Source: an uncultured Planctomycetota bacterium (GTDB taxonomy: Bacteria; Planctomycetota; Planctomycetia; Pirellulales; Thermoguttaceae). Taken from it: DNA of 64,000 bases. The notes under the pieces were generated by a model, which had not been told where the DNA came from, searched no databases, and worked only from the letters and a program-made list of their open reading frames with translations. A program made the translations under genes and the position numbers. This document shows positions 42,580-51,964 of the stretch, piece after piece. Each line of letters starts with the position of its first letter. Position 1 is the stretch's first letter. The stretch covers positions 62,001-126,000 of the forward strand of contig CADACS010000001.1 of assembly GCA_902786505.1 (NCBI GenBank), in the 5' to 3' direction.

Positions 42580-44643
42580 TTACTTCTCCTCTTCCGGGAG
42601 CGGGAGTCCCAGAAAACCGCTTTCAAGTTCCTGTTCCGAGAGCCATTTAGAGACGAAGCGCGTATCGCCGCCGAGGTAGGAGGCGTTCATGCCCGCGGCG
42701 TGACGGAAACATTGGCCGAATTTCTCCAAATCCCACGAGCCGTCGGCGCGGAAGGCGTCGATCTCCAGTTCGGCGTCCGGCTTCATCCAGCAGATCGGAT
42801 CGGCGCGTTCCACGATCATGTACTGCTTAAATATATCGCGGTCGGGCAGATTCCGCATTTCGTCGGGATTCTTGCCCTGTCCGGACGCGTCGAAGAATCC
42901 GTCTTCGCCCAGGAGGACCGAAAAGACCGTCTCGCCCGCCGCCCCCTGCGATTCGCGACAGCAAAAGACTTCCGGGGCCTGTCCGTGGAACGCGCGGTTC
43001 GCTTCGGAATCCCACGGCTCGTCGAGCCGCAGCCGGCCGTAGAGCTCGCGTTCCGTTTCTCCGAGGTACGGGAGAATCAGAACGCGCCAGCTGTGCAGCG
43101 GGGCGCCCTTTTCGTCGACGGTAAACGCGGGTGGGAGAACGCCGTGTTCCGCTTTGTACGCAAGAATCGCGCACGCGAGCGCCGACTCTTTATACGCGCA
43201 GTCGAGGCGGCGGTATTCTCCTCCGTCGAGATCGTCCCAAAGGAGCCACAGCGGCGCCGCCAGAAGCGGCTTGGGAACGGCGGCAAATCTCTTTTCCGGG
43301 GAAGCGGTTAGAAAAGAGAATCCGTCCGTGACTTCGGCGGACCACTTGTTCATAACGGTTTCTTTTTCCGCTTCGGACGGTTCAAGGCTTTTATAATATT
43401 CGAACGCCCTAGCGTCGTCGAGCGGCGGAGCGAGAAAGAGCAGGCGGAATAGGAATTTATCGAACGCGTTAAACTCGCTCCCGTCGCAGCCGAAATCGCG
43501 AATCAATTTGGACCGGTAGTCAAAGACGCCGCCGCGCCGGCGAAGCGTCAGAATATCTTCAAACGTTCCGAGCCGAAAGATATTGTCCGCTTTCTTTGCC
43601 GTCTGGAACAGACGGTCGATCCTCGCGCCGCGGTAGAAAGACGATTTGAGCGCGGCGGCGCGCGCGATCTGGTCCGGGGTCGGCGAGACGTCGGGATTGG
43701 CGAAGACGGGAACGCCGCAGACGAATCCCGCCGCGGCGAATCCGCCTAAGCGGGCTATCCGCGGCGCGGACTCGCTCTCCAGAACCGCGCGGCCGTAAAG
43801 AGCGACCGATTCGAGGTCGTCGAGCGCGCCGTCAAAGTCGCCGGAGCCGACGCGGTAATTCGCGCGCACTGCGAGCAGACGCGCAAATTGGCGCGTTTCC
43901 GAGATGTCCGGTATGGGGATTCCCTCGAAACCGCCCTCTTGCGCGTCGCGCAGAAAGCGCCAGCATTCCAAACGGGGCGAATGCGCGGCCCTGGTCAGGA
44001 CGTCGTACAGATCGGCGTTCTCGTCGATCCAGCGCGCCGCGCAGGGATACTGCTCCGCCGTCCACGGGCCGTTTGCCAGTATGAAGGAAGCCGCCGAGTC
44101 GGTCCGTCTCGGACGCTTTTCGTAATTCTCCCAGTAATAGCCGAACTTAGAGTCGGTTTCGTCCGGGTCCGGCTCGTCGCCCGTTAGCCCGTATTTGCCG
44201 ATATAGCTCCAAAGGTCCATGCGGCCGTACATCGTCGGGCGTTCGCGCGGATCGAGCTTGAACTTTTCGCAGAGCGGCGTCCATTCCTCTTCGAACCACG
44301 CCTTCGATTCTTCCGACGCCGCGATCTCTTCCCAGGGGACCGTATTGGCGATTTTATTGCGTTCCAGCGCGCGCGGACCGAGCGCCTGCAGAAGTAAACG
44401 CCATCCGTTCTCTTCGACAGGCTCTATGCATTTCTTCTGCAGCGCGTTATACGCAAACCGATAATCGACGATCTCCCCTTTTTTGTAATCGACTTTTTCG
44501 TCGAAATTCGCCGTCTGAATCAGTTTCGCGGGCCGGTCGCGATAGAAATAGACGCCCGTTAAAACGGCGGCGATTCCCAGAACGGCGATGCAGAGACGCC
44601 GTCCCCAACGTTTCGGTTTTTTCTCTTTAACTTGTTCCGACAT
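42580..44643 (-). CDS. Membrane-anchored protein with DUF1559-type C-terminus
   Basis: The ATG at 44643 (GGGGA 8 bases upstream) gives 687 aa; the longer frame from 44805 has a non-coding-looking leader. There is one transmembrane helix near residues 14-33. A large helical domain follows. Residues 500-640 have the DUF1559 signature: HSWRVLILPYLGE, RLDEPWDSEANR, then FSVLLGEDGFFD. DUF1559 proteins, often with an N-terminal pilin-like helix, are a large planctomycete-specific surface family. Here the N-terminus is a plain anchor rather than a pilin leader. This gene is the strongest lineage marker in the window. Confidence 0.75.
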   Translation of the reverse strand: MSEQVKEKKPKRWGRRLCIAVLGIAAVLTGVYFYRDRPAKLIQTANFDEKVDYKKGEIVDYRFAYNALQKKCIEPVEENGWRLLLQALGPRALERNKIANTVPWEEIAASEESKAWFEEEWTPLCEKFKLDPRERPTMYGRMDLWSYIGKYGLTGDEPDPDETDSKFGYYWENYEKRPRRTDSAASFILANGPWTAEQYPCAARWIDENADLYDVLTRAAHSPRLECWRFLRDAQEGGFEGIPIPDISETRQFARLLAVRANYRVGSGDFDGALDDLESVALYGRAVLESESAPRIARLGGFAAAGFVCGVPVFANPDVSPTPDQIARAAALKSSFYRGARIDRLFQTAKKADNIFRLGTFEDILTLRRRGGVFDYRSKLIRDFGCDGSEFNAFDKFLFRLLFLAPPLDDARAFEYYKSLEPSEAEKETVMNKWSAEVTDGFSFLTASPEKRFAAVPKPLLAAPLWLLWDDLDGGEYRRLDCAYKESALACAILAYKAEHGVLPPAFTVDEKGAPLHSWRVLILPYLGETERELYGRLRLDEPWDSEANRAFHGQAPEVFCCRESQGAAGETVFSVLLGEDGFFDASGQGKNPDEMRNLPDRDIFKQYMIVERADPICWMKPDAELEIDAFRADGSWDLEKFGQCFRHAAGMNASYLGGDTRFVSKWLSEQELESGFLGLPLPEEEK

Positions 44644-44825
44644 AATAACATCCCCTTCTGCCTGGCCGCGCAATAAGAATAAAAACTTTTGGCAAGTATC
44701 GGCGCCCTTTGCGTATATGCTACCGAACGCCGCCGGCAAATTCAAGCGGCGACGACCGAAACGGCAAAGGAATTCAAAAGAAATCCTGACTTCAAGTGAA
44801 ACCAATCGGCTTTTGCGAATAGAGC

Positions 44826-44859
44826 AAAGGGGGAGCTGGCGCGCCAGTTCCCCCTTTTT
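44826..44859. terminator. Near-perfect 15-bp hairpin with T-tail
   Basis: AAAGGGGGAGCTGGC (44826-44840) pairs with GCCAGTTCCCCCTTT (44843-44857), one mismatch-tolerant G-T pair, loop of 2-4 bases, and TT beyond. The T-tract is on the plus strand, where no gene precedes it, so the role is uncertain. The 44644-45002 gap otherwise holds no gene. Confidence 0.5.
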
Positions 44860-45002
44860 AGTTGCGGCGGGCGAGCGAGCGACGACGGACCGCCCTATCG
44901 TCGCCGCGTTTAACGTCAGCGGAACCTTCTTTAAAAAGAGGCTTTGGCTTGCTTGCCTCTGTCCCCTTCTTATCCATTAATGTCGCGATGGGAGACGCTT
45001 AT

Positions 45003-45446
45003 CTATTGTCGTTCAGGTTCGGGGGCCGGCTGTTGACAATGCTTGTGAAACCAATGCGCGAACTGCCAATTTCGGCACGTATAATACGACTTGTCGTTGT
45101 AATGGGGATTGTCAGGGCTTATGAATTCGGGAGAAATCGGCAGTTTTTCAGCCCCTTCAATGCAAATCGTAACTCCGTTTTGGGTCTCGGTTAACGTCTT
45201 TCCCTCGCACGGCCGGAAAGCCAAGTGGAAGTTCTTGGACCAATTGTACGGATAAACGACCCCGCAAAGATAATGAATCTCGTCTGGCAGCTCGACGTCC
45301 TGGTAGGAACGGACCGTTGGAGTAATCCGATTGTCGCGCTTCCCAACGAGACACTCCATACAATGACGGTCAAGGTTGACGCCCGTGACCGTTTTCATCC
45401 AAAAATATCTGAAATTAGCGTCGACGTCGCATTTGCGAATGATCAT
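45003..45446 (-). CDS. Cys/His-rich hypothetical protein
   Basis: The 147-aa product starts at ATG 45446 with AAAGGAG 7 bases upstream. Cys and His residues are scattered: HCMEC near residue 28, LCGVVY, RPCEG, ICIEG, and TCRNWQFAHWFHKHC near the C-terminus. A zinc site is plausible. The gene is less GC-rich than its flanks. I recognise no family. It is in line with the next upstream orphan (45647-46174), but 200 bases separate them. Confidence 0.55.
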   Translation of the reverse strand: MIIRKCDVDANFRYFWMKTVTGVNLDRHCMECLVGKRDNRITPTVRSYQDVELPDEIHYLCGVVYPYNWSKNFHLAFRPCEGKTLTETQNGVTICIEGAEKLPISPEFISPDNPHYNDKSYYTCRNWQFAHWFHKHCQQPAPEPERQ

Positions 45447-45646
45447 AACCAGGCTCCTTTGTTAAAACGTTTGTTTGATTCTTAACCGTAAACCGCCAAG
45501 GCGCCATAAATTAAAAAGTCTTGAACTGACTCCGAGGAGCGCGCGCGGGGAACTGAACTCTGTCGGCGATTTGTTCTTACATTCGCACTTGAATTTGCAA
45601 ACGACTCGATAAAATCCTCAACGGACTCACAGCGTAAAACTTTCTT

Positions 45647-46174
45647 TTAGCCGACGTTAATTTCAATTAAAGATTCTTCTGTTCCGGTCGCTGACGCGAA
45701 ACTTTTCATAATTTCGTACGAGTACGCCTTAAACGCCGGTTTCATCCATATCGCCGACAACTCGAACGGATTTTTTAATACGGCGATCGCCTGTTCTGTG
45801 AATTGAACGGCCGTGCCCGTCTGATCCGGATCGCCGCAGCAGATCCAATTTGTCTTATTGTCGTAATACATTGGGTAATTCTCGCCAATACATGGAATGG
45901 CGTAATCCCATTTCCCCTGTATTAAAAGGTCGCGTTTTTCGGCGCTTGGCGTTTTTAACGCGCGTGGAATCCATCTGCGGTAATGATCCAGACCGTCAAT
46001 GGAATAGACGCCTTCGCGCCGATCGCGGGAGGAAAAACACAGATAATCGACGAGGAATTCAAAATCCACAAACCGGCTGTTTCCAACGGTATCGAAATAG
46101 CAGGCGTCCCCTTCGAGCAAGTATTCCAATACGACGTTTTTGGGCGTATAGAAGCGGCTCACAATGAATTTCAT
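45647..46174 (-). CDS. Hypothetical protein, AT-richer than neighbours
   Basis: The ATG at 46174 has GGAGAG 7 bases upstream, giving 175 aa. The sequence is mixed alpha/beta with aromatic-rich stretches (FYTPKNVVLEYLLEGDACYFD, DHYRRWIPRALK, YPMYYDNKTNWICCGD). No signal, membrane helix or catalytic motif is seen. Its compact, tyrosine/tryptophan-rich composition is seen in immunity-like and other accessory proteins. No toxin is adjacent. It ends about 60 bases from the large TPR-like gene. Confidence 0.55.
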   Translation of the reverse strand: MKFIVSRFYTPKNVVLEYLLEGDACYFDTVGNSRFVDFEFLVDYLCFSSRDRREGVYSIDGLDHYRRWIPRALKTPSAEKRDLLIQGKWDYAIPCIGENYPMYYDNKTNWICCGDPDQTGTAVQFTEQAIAVLKNPFELSAIWMKPAFKAYSYEIMKSFASATGTEESLIEINVG

Positions 46175-46235
46175 TTGGTGTCTCTCCGTCTTTGTTCGAC
46201 AAAGCTGTTATTCCGATCGGCGCGCCTGTCGCGGT

Positions 46236-48902
46236 TCAGCGCGAATTCTTCCCCGCGTCCGCGATCGTCTTTTCCCAGCGCGCTTTTCTTCCGGGGTCGC
46301 TTGGATCGGACCGGGTCAGCCACAGCGTTTTGAGCATCTTTTGGGCCTGATCCGACTTTCCGATTCTGCAGTAAATTTCGACGCAGCGTTCTTTTGCGTC
46401 CCACCATTCCGGGGAACCGAGCGGTTGAAGATCGGCGTAGTCGGTCCAGTATTTAATTCCCTGTTCGAGCGTCTTTACGCTCTGCTGGCTCGACAGCAGA
46501 AGCGCGATTCCTTTAACCGCTTGCGCGTTTTTAGGATCCTTTTTGCGCAGTTTCGCGTATAAGTTCAGCGCGTCCTGCGATTTGCCGAGCAGGCGGAGCG
46601 CGTCGGCGCGCGCAAGATCGGCGCGGTCGGCGTTCGCAGCCGTACGCCGGATTTTCTCGAGCGCGTCGAGCGAGAATTGCGCGATTCGCGCGCGGTTGGC
46701 TTGCGGAGCGTTTTCGGCGGCGTCGGTCAGTCGAACGACCGCGTCGAGCGCGGCGTCTTCCGCGCCTCCGTCGAACGAGCTCAGGAGCGCCATAAGTTCT
46801 TCGGGCGACTTAACGTCGACGGCGCGCGCGAGCCGGAGCGAACGGATTTTCGCGAGCGCCGTTCGGTCCCTTTCGGCGGCTTCCCAGCGTTCGAGGAGCG
46901 CGTCGATCGGTTCGACGAGTTCGGGCGCTTTGCCGGCCGGCTCGGCGATCGCGAGTTCGAGCGCGAGCGCGAATATCCGGGAATCGGCGGGCTGGAGCGT
47001 TTGCGCGGTCGTCTTTTGCGCGCATTCGGCGATCAGGTTCGCGAGCGCGGCCGTCGAATCGACCGGCTCCGGGGTCATGAACGACGCGCGATTGACCAGG
47101 CGCCCGATCGCGGCGGCAAAGGTTTGCGCGGACGGCGTTTGCGCCATGCGCGCGGCGTAGAGCTTCCGTTCCGTTTCGAGCGCGTCGGGAAATTCGGGCG
47201 CGTCCTCGGGGACCGCGTCGAGCGCGTCGGCGGCCCCGTCGAGATTGTCCGACGCGAGCAGACCGCGCGCGAACTGGAGCGCAAAGGCCGCGCGGTTCGG
47301 CGCGGTCGGAAAGAGTTCGAGATATTCGACGCGCATGGCGTCGAGCTCCGGCCGCGGCGTTTGCGCGTTCTCCGCATGTTCGAGCGCGAGAAGATAGAGC
47401 TGCGGCGCGAGTTCTTCGTTCGGACGCGCTTTCGCGAGCGCCGCGAACCGGTCGCGCGCGTTCGATTCCCACGCGTCGGCGCCGTTCGTTTCCGGCGAAT
47501 CGGCGGCGTCGAAGAGCTTTTCGCGGCATATCTTATCGACGACGCCCGCGGCCGTTCCCGCGAGTCGGTACGCGTCGTCGTTCGCGCCGGCGTCGCGCGC
47601 TCCTTCCGCGGCGCGGTCGTACTCCCGAACCGCGGCGCCGTAATTCCCGTCGGCGAAGTTCGCGTCGGCGCTCGCTTCGACCGTCTGCCAGTCGTCGGAA
47701 TTGGCGCCCGCCGCCTGCGCGAGAAAGACGCCGCGCGTTCGCCAGAAATTCCCTTGCAGCGCGTTCGAAGCGGTTCGCGCCGCGTCGACGAGCGCCTGTT
47801 TGCTCGGCGCGTTTGAGATCGGGGCGCCGTCCTTTTCGTCGCGCGCGGTCTCCGACGCGGTCCAGAACGTTTGCGCGCGCGCTAAGTTCAGTTCCGAAAA
47901 GAGATCCGGGAGTTCGGCCGTGAATCGGCCAAGATTGGGCGGGTAGGGCGCGTCGAGCAGATCGACGTCCTGCGCGGCCGTTCGGAGCGACTCTTCCGCC
48001 TTTCCTTCGTCGGCGAGCAGGCGCGTCTCTTCGGCGGCGAGTCCGAGCGCCGCTTCGACCGGGGCGCCGTCTCCGGACGCGCGTTTGAGCGCGTCGAGCG
48101 TCTCGCGAATTCGGGACGACGCGAGTTCCAGTTTCCCTTGCCGCCGCGCCGATTCGACGAGCAGAAGTCTTGCGTAAAAGCAGTATTCGTCTAGCTTTTG
48201 CCGGGACGCGTTTTCGAGCGCGAGCGCGAGCTTGTCGGCCGTCTCAAAGCGCCGCGGATCGGCGCGGTCGGCGAGCGCCGCCTTGGCGGCCCAGTAGAGG
48301 AACGGGCGCGCCTGCGCGTTTGGGAGCGTCTCGACGCATTCTCTCGCGCGCGCGGCCGCGGCCTTCAGCAGCCGGCTGGCGTCCGGATCGATTGCAGATT
48401 CCGTTTCCGCGTTCTCATTTTGCGGCGCGGTTCCTTCGTCCGCAAGAACGCCGAGCGCGTAGAGCGCGCGCACGTAGGCAAGTTCATAAGCGAGCGACTC
48501 TTGCGGCGCGTCTTTTCCGAACGCCGCGTTCGGCGCGCGGCTCCGTATTTCCGCGATTTCCGCTTCCGCGCGCACGCGGCCGTCTGAATCGCTCAGACGG
48601 GCCGTCTCTATAACGGCGCGTATCGCGAGCGCGCCGTAACGGCAGACCGCTTCCGGAGAGGCGCTTGCGAGCGCGTCCGCGTCGATTCGCGTCAGTCGTT
48701 CCGCGGCAAGATCGGGGAGTCCGCGTTCGAGGAGCGCGGCCGCGAACATGAGTTCCTCCGTCAGCGCGTCCCGCGTTCCGTACGGCGACCAGACGGCGGC
48801 CGGGCCGGACGTCTCGGTCGGCGTTTGCGCGCGCGCCGGCAGACCGGCCGACCAAACGAACGCGGTTGCGGCGATTACAAGCGAGACAAGCGGGAATTTC
48901 AT
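46236..48902 (-). CDS. Secreted helical-repeat protein (TPR-like)
   Basis: The 888-aa product has a signal peptide (residues 1-26, MKFPLVSLVIAATAFVWSAGLPARA) and then an almost purely alpha-helical, Ala/Glu/Asp/Arg-rich sequence with TPR-like units. The C-terminal 130 residues have clear TPR sequence (LRLLGKSQDALNLYAKLRKKDPKNAQA). No catalytic motif is visible. The gene is 45 bases behind exbD, the usual neighbour of such proteins in planctomycete TolQ-ExbD-TPR clusters. The protein may be a periplasmic scaffold that couples the ExbD-type motor to outer-membrane partners. Confidence 0.75.
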   Translation of the reverse strand: MKFPLVSLVIAATAFVWSAGLPARAQTPTETSGPAAVWSPYGTRDALTEELMFAAALLERGLPDLAAERLTRIDADALASASPEAVCRYGALAIRAVIETARLSDSDGRVRAEAEIAEIRSRAPNAAFGKDAPQESLAYELAYVRALYALGVLADEGTAPQNENAETESAIDPDASRLLKAAAARARECVETLPNAQARPFLYWAAKAALADRADPRRFETADKLALALENASRQKLDEYCFYARLLLVESARRQGKLELASSRIRETLDALKRASGDGAPVEAALGLAAEETRLLADEGKAEESLRTAAQDVDLLDAPYPPNLGRFTAELPDLFSELNLARAQTFWTASETARDEKDGAPISNAPSKQALVDAARTASNALQGNFWRTRGVFLAQAAGANSDDWQTVEASADANFADGNYGAAVREYDRAAEGARDAGANDDAYRLAGTAAGVVDKICREKLFDAADSPETNGADAWESNARDRFAALAKARPNEELAPQLYLLALEHAENAQTPRPELDAMRVEYLELFPTAPNRAAFALQFARGLLASDNLDGAADALDAVPEDAPEFPDALETERKLYAARMAQTPSAQTFAAAIGRLVNRASFMTPEPVDSTAALANLIAECAQKTTAQTLQPADSRIFALALELAIAEPAGKAPELVEPIDALLERWEAAERDRTALAKIRSLRLARAVDVKSPEELMALLSSFDGGAEDAALDAVVRLTDAAENAPQANRARIAQFSLDALEKIRRTAANADRADLARADALRLLGKSQDALNLYAKLRKKDPKNAQAVKGIALLLSSQQSVKTLEQGIKYWTDYADLQPLGSPEWWDAKERCVEIYCRIGKSDQAQKMLKTLWLTRSDPSDPGRKARWEKTIADAGKNSR

Positions 48903-48947
48903 GAGCGTCCTTACGTTAGAGCTGGCGGCGAAAGAAAAAACGCGCCG

Positions 48948-49403
48948 TTATCGCGACAGCGCTTCCGGAGAAGCGGCGAATTTTATTTTGGCGAGCCCGA
49001 CCCGGCGCGCGCAGTCGTAGACGTCGAGCACGTTCTCGAGGGGCGTGTTGTAGTCGGGATCGACGACGACCGGAACGTTGGGATCGATCTCCTGAAGTTC
49101 GGCCAGAAGCGCCTCTACTTCTTTAATCGAGGCGACGCGTTTCCCGTCGATCGCGTACTCGACGCGGCCGGACGGCGCGACGGTCAGCCGGGCGACGATT
49201 CTGCCAAGGTCGCGCTCTTCCTGAGTCCGGGTCTCGTCGGCCGCGATCGCGCCCGAACCCAGATTCGTCGGCAGCCGCTTTTCCGGCTCGCGGAAATCGG
49301 TCGTGCAGACAAAGAAGATGAGCAGCAGAAAGATCACGTCGATCATGGACGTGAGATTGAGCTCGATCGAACTGTCCTGTTGATTTGATTTGGGCGTTTT
49401 CAT
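48948..49403 (-). CDS. exbD: ExbD/TolR-family biopolymer transport protein
   Basis: The 151-aa product has one transmembrane helix near residues 19-38 (MIDVIFLLLIFFVCT), with the conserved proton-pathway Asp in MIDV. The periplasmic part contains the LTVAPSGRVEYAIDGKRV strand and VVVDPDYNTPLENVLDVYDCARRVGL, matching ExbD. ExbD forms the ion-driven motor with ExbB, which transmits force to TonB/TolA systems. No exbB/tolQ is adjacent, which is notable. It lies between a MATE exporter upstream (37 bases) and a secreted helical protein downstream. Confidence 0.9.
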   Translation of the reverse strand: MKTPKSNQQDSSIELNLTSMIDVIFLLLIFFVCTTDFREPEKRLPTNLGSGAIAADETRTQEERDLGRIVARLTVAPSGRVEYAIDGKRVASIKEVEALLAELQEIDPNVPVVVDPDYNTPLENVLDVYDCARRVGLAKIKFAASPEALSR

Positions 49404-49439
49404 TTTGGAAGCCTTGCCGGGGTCGATACGACGGCTCCA

Positions 49440-50900
49440 TTATACCAAGTTGGCGTTCGTTTCGACAAGCCCTTTATCGCGCCATTTTCCGCTCCGGAGC
49501 CTAAGTCCGAAGACCGTTATATTGACGAGAAGATAGGTTACCTGAAGCGCCCAGCACCAGTAGACGCCCAGTCCGAATCCAAAGACGCCGCCGAACATGG
49601 CGACGACGATCGACGCGACGACCGCGAACGTCGCGATCATAATGAAGCGCGCGTCCCCCGCGCCGCGCAGCGCCGACGCCAGAATGAGATTGTACGCGTC
49701 CGCGACAAGATAGATTCCGACGATGCGCAGAATGTTCGTCGCGAGCGGCCGGGTCGCGGCAAAAGTTTCCGGCTCGCGCATCGTGTAGATATTGACGAAA
49801 AATTCCGGGACCGTCAGGAAGAGAATCGAAAAGACGCCCGCCACGACGCTCGCGAGCGCCATAGCGGTGCGGGTCGCGCGTCCGACGAGTTCCTGCCGGC
49901 CCGCCCCGACCACGTTGCCCACGATCGTCGAGGTGGCGACGCCGAATCCGATGGCGGGCATATAGAGCAGCGAGTTCATATTGTACGCAATGGCGGTCGC
50001 GGCGCTCGCCTCTTCTCCAAACCAGCCCATAACGAGTACGAAGAGGGTATAGAACCACTGTTCCGCCGACGTCTGCAGCGCGCTCATCGAGCCGAACGAG
50101 AAGAGCCGCTTCATCTCGTGAAAGTTCAGTTTGAGGCTCGACCGAATTCCGTATTCTCCGTTTCGGTCGCGCTTAACGGTATAGTAGACGAACGCGGCGA
50201 ATTTAATCCACATGGCGATCGCGGTCGCAATCGCCGCGCCCTCGACGCCGAGTTCGAGCCGGCCGTTGACTCCAAAAATGAGAATCGGATCGAGAACCAT
50301 ATTGACGGCGAATCCGAGAATCGTGAGCTTCATAACGAGCTTCGTTTCCCGAATCCCGTTAAAGAAGGACTGGAGCGATTCGAGCCCGAGCGACGCGACC
50401 GCCGCGAGCGCCATATATTTCCAGTACGCCTTTTCGAGCGCCGCGAGCTCCGCGGTCTGCCCGATCGCGCGGAAGAACGGCTCGATAAAGGGCGTCGCCG
50501 CAATAAAGAGCAGCCCGAACGACAGCCCGATAAAGACCCCCTGCCAGATCACGCTCCCGATCCGCTTCTTCTGATTCGCCCCGTAATACTGCGCGACGAA
50601 CGTATTGACAAAGACCCCGATTCCCTGCGGAAAACAGATCAGGCCCCAGAAGAGACAGCTCGCCTGAAACGACGCGTTCATCTCCGTCTGACCGTACCAC
50701 GCAAGACAGAGCCGGTCGGTAATCGTCATAACGGTTACCGAGCTCCAGGAGATAATGATGGGAATCGCCAGACGCAGCGTCTCGCGTCCGCCGCATTCGC
50801 GCGCGTACCATATCCGCCAGTACGCGAGCGTAAAGAGCTCGGCAAGGCGGAACGGCCGCGAATAGGCGTCGGCAAGTTCGTTGGGCGTGCGGTCTTTCAT
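49440..50900 (-). CDS. MATE-family multidrug exporter
   Basis: The 486-aa integral membrane protein has about 12 hydrophobic segments in two halves. The first half shows IPIIISWSSVTVMTITDRLCLAWYG, then CFPQGIGVFVNTFVAQYYGA, a typical MATE loop. The second half repeats the pattern, with YMPAIGFGVATSTIVGNVVGA. MATE proteins use sodium or proton gradients to export cationic compounds. The N-terminal ~40 residues are polar. It is upstream of exbD in the same direction with 36 bases between. Family assignment is firm, substrate unknown. Confidence 0.92.
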   Translation of the reverse strand: MKDRTPNELADAYSRPFRLAELFTLAYWRIWYARECGGRETLRLAIPIIISWSSVTVMTITDRLCLAWYGQTEMNASFQASCLFWGLICFPQGIGVFVNTFVAQYYGANQKKRIGSVIWQGVFIGLSFGLLFIAATPFIEPFFRAIGQTAELAALEKAYWKYMALAAVASLGLESLQSFFNGIRETKLVMKLTILGFAVNMVLDPILIFGVNGRLELGVEGAAIATAIAMWIKFAAFVYYTVKRDRNGEYGIRSSLKLNFHEMKRLFSFGSMSALQTSAEQWFYTLFVLVMGWFGEEASAATAIAYNMNSLLYMPAIGFGVATSTIVGNVVGAGRQELVGRATRTAMALASVVAGVFSILFLTVPEFFVNIYTMREPETFAATRPLATNILRIVGIYLVADAYNLILASALRGAGDARFIMIATFAVVASIVVAMFGGVFGFGLGVYWCWALQVTYLLVNITVFGLRLRSGKWRDKGLVETNANLV

Positions 50901-50934
50901 AAAAGGAATTTCGCGCGAACGGCGGGTATATTTT

Positions 50935-51786
50935 TCAGTTCAGGTGCAAAAAGAGAGAGGAGAGGACGATCGCGGCCGTTTCCACGCGATAGACCTGCTT
51001 GCCGAGATCGAGCGGAGTCCAGCCGCCGTCGACCGCGTTTTGAACTTCCGCGTCGGTAAATCCCCCGACCGGTCCGACGAGCGCGAGCGCGGCGTTCGGC
51101 GCGCGGCCATGCCCGTGAACGAGCCGCATAAAGGACGTCTGGCCAAAGAACCCGTCGGAAATCGGGTGCGCGACGACGCGCAGGACGTCGGCGCCCGGCT
51201 TGATTTCGTCGAACAGACCGCAGCCGGCGTACCGTTCGGCGAGCGCTTCCGCGATCGGAGAACGGGGCGCGTCTTTTCCGGCGATCTTCGCGTCGAGGAG
51301 TTCGACGAGTCCCGGGAGTTCGTCGGGTTTAATGGCGGGCAGGACGGGCATGAGCCGGAGCCGTTCGCACTGCTTCGACGCTTCGAGGACCTGCCGTTCG
51401 AGCCGCTCCCGGACGCCGGCGTCGAATTTGACGTCGGCGCGCGCCGCGTCGAGCGGTATGAAGCGCCGGACGCCGAGTTCGGTGAGCTTTTCGAGCGCCC
51501 ACTTCTGCCGGTCCCCTTTCGGGAGCGCCATAATCACGGTGAGCGCAAGTTCCGGCTCGCGGTCGTCTTGGCGCGTTTCCAGAACGGTCAGTTCGACGCG
51601 GTCGCGCCCGATCGATTCGATCCGCGCGCGGTATTCGACGCCCTCGCCGTCAAAGAGGGCCGCTTCGTCGCCTACCTTTTTGCGCATGACGCGCGCGAGA
51701 TGCCGCGCCTCGGAATCCGTTAAAATCGCGGTCCCTTGCGCCAGCGAAGCTCGGTTTGCCGGTTCGACGTAGTATAAGTCGCTCAT
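50935..51786 (-). CDS. rsmE: 16S rRNA (uracil-1498-N3)-methyltransferase
   Basis: RsmE methylates N3 of U1498 in the decoding region of 16S rRNA. The 283-aa protein has an N-terminal PUA-like domain (EARHLARVMRKKVGDEAALFDGEG), followed by the SPOUT domain with deep-trefoil-knot motifs: PKGDRQKWALEKLTELGVRRFIPL, ALVGPVGGFTDAEV and RVETAAIVLSSLF. The usual glycine-rich GPEGGF has Val in place of Glu (GPVGGF). The start ATG at 51786 is fair. It is 34 bases upstream of the MATE gene on the same strand. Confidence 0.93.
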   Translation of the reverse strand: MSDLYYVEPANRASLAQGTAILTDSEARHLARVMRKKVGDEAALFDGEGVEYRARIESIGRDRVELTVLETRQDDREPELALTVIMALPKGDRQKWALEKLTELGVRRFIPLDAARADVKFDAGVRERLERQVLEASKQCERLRLMPVLPAIKPDELPGLVELLDAKIAGKDAPRSPIAEALAERYAGCGLFDEIKPGADVLRVVAHPISDGFFGQTSFMRLVHGHGRAPNAALALVGPVGGFTDAEVQNAVDGGWTPLDLGKQVYRVETAAIVLSSLFLHLN

Positions 51787-51901
51787 GGTCTCTGCTTTCT
51801 AATCTTCCGCGCGCGAAACGCGCCGCCGTATTATATCAGGTTTGCGCCAATCTATAACCCCCGACGCGGCCGTTCGAGCCGCCGCGGCCGCATGCGGAAA
51901 T

Positions 51902-51936
51902 AAAAAGACGCGCGGCGCTAAGGGGCGCCGCGCGTC
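51902..51936 (-). terminator. Rho-independent terminator after the outer-membrane protein gene
   Basis: Arms 51907-51918 and 51925-51936 (GACGCGCGGCGC/GCGCCGCGCGTC) form a perfect 12-base hairpin. The A-run at 51902-51906 is a short U-tract in the minus transcript. Confidence 0.85.
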
Positions 51937-51964
51937 GTGCGGTTCGGCATGGCGGATCGCGGGG

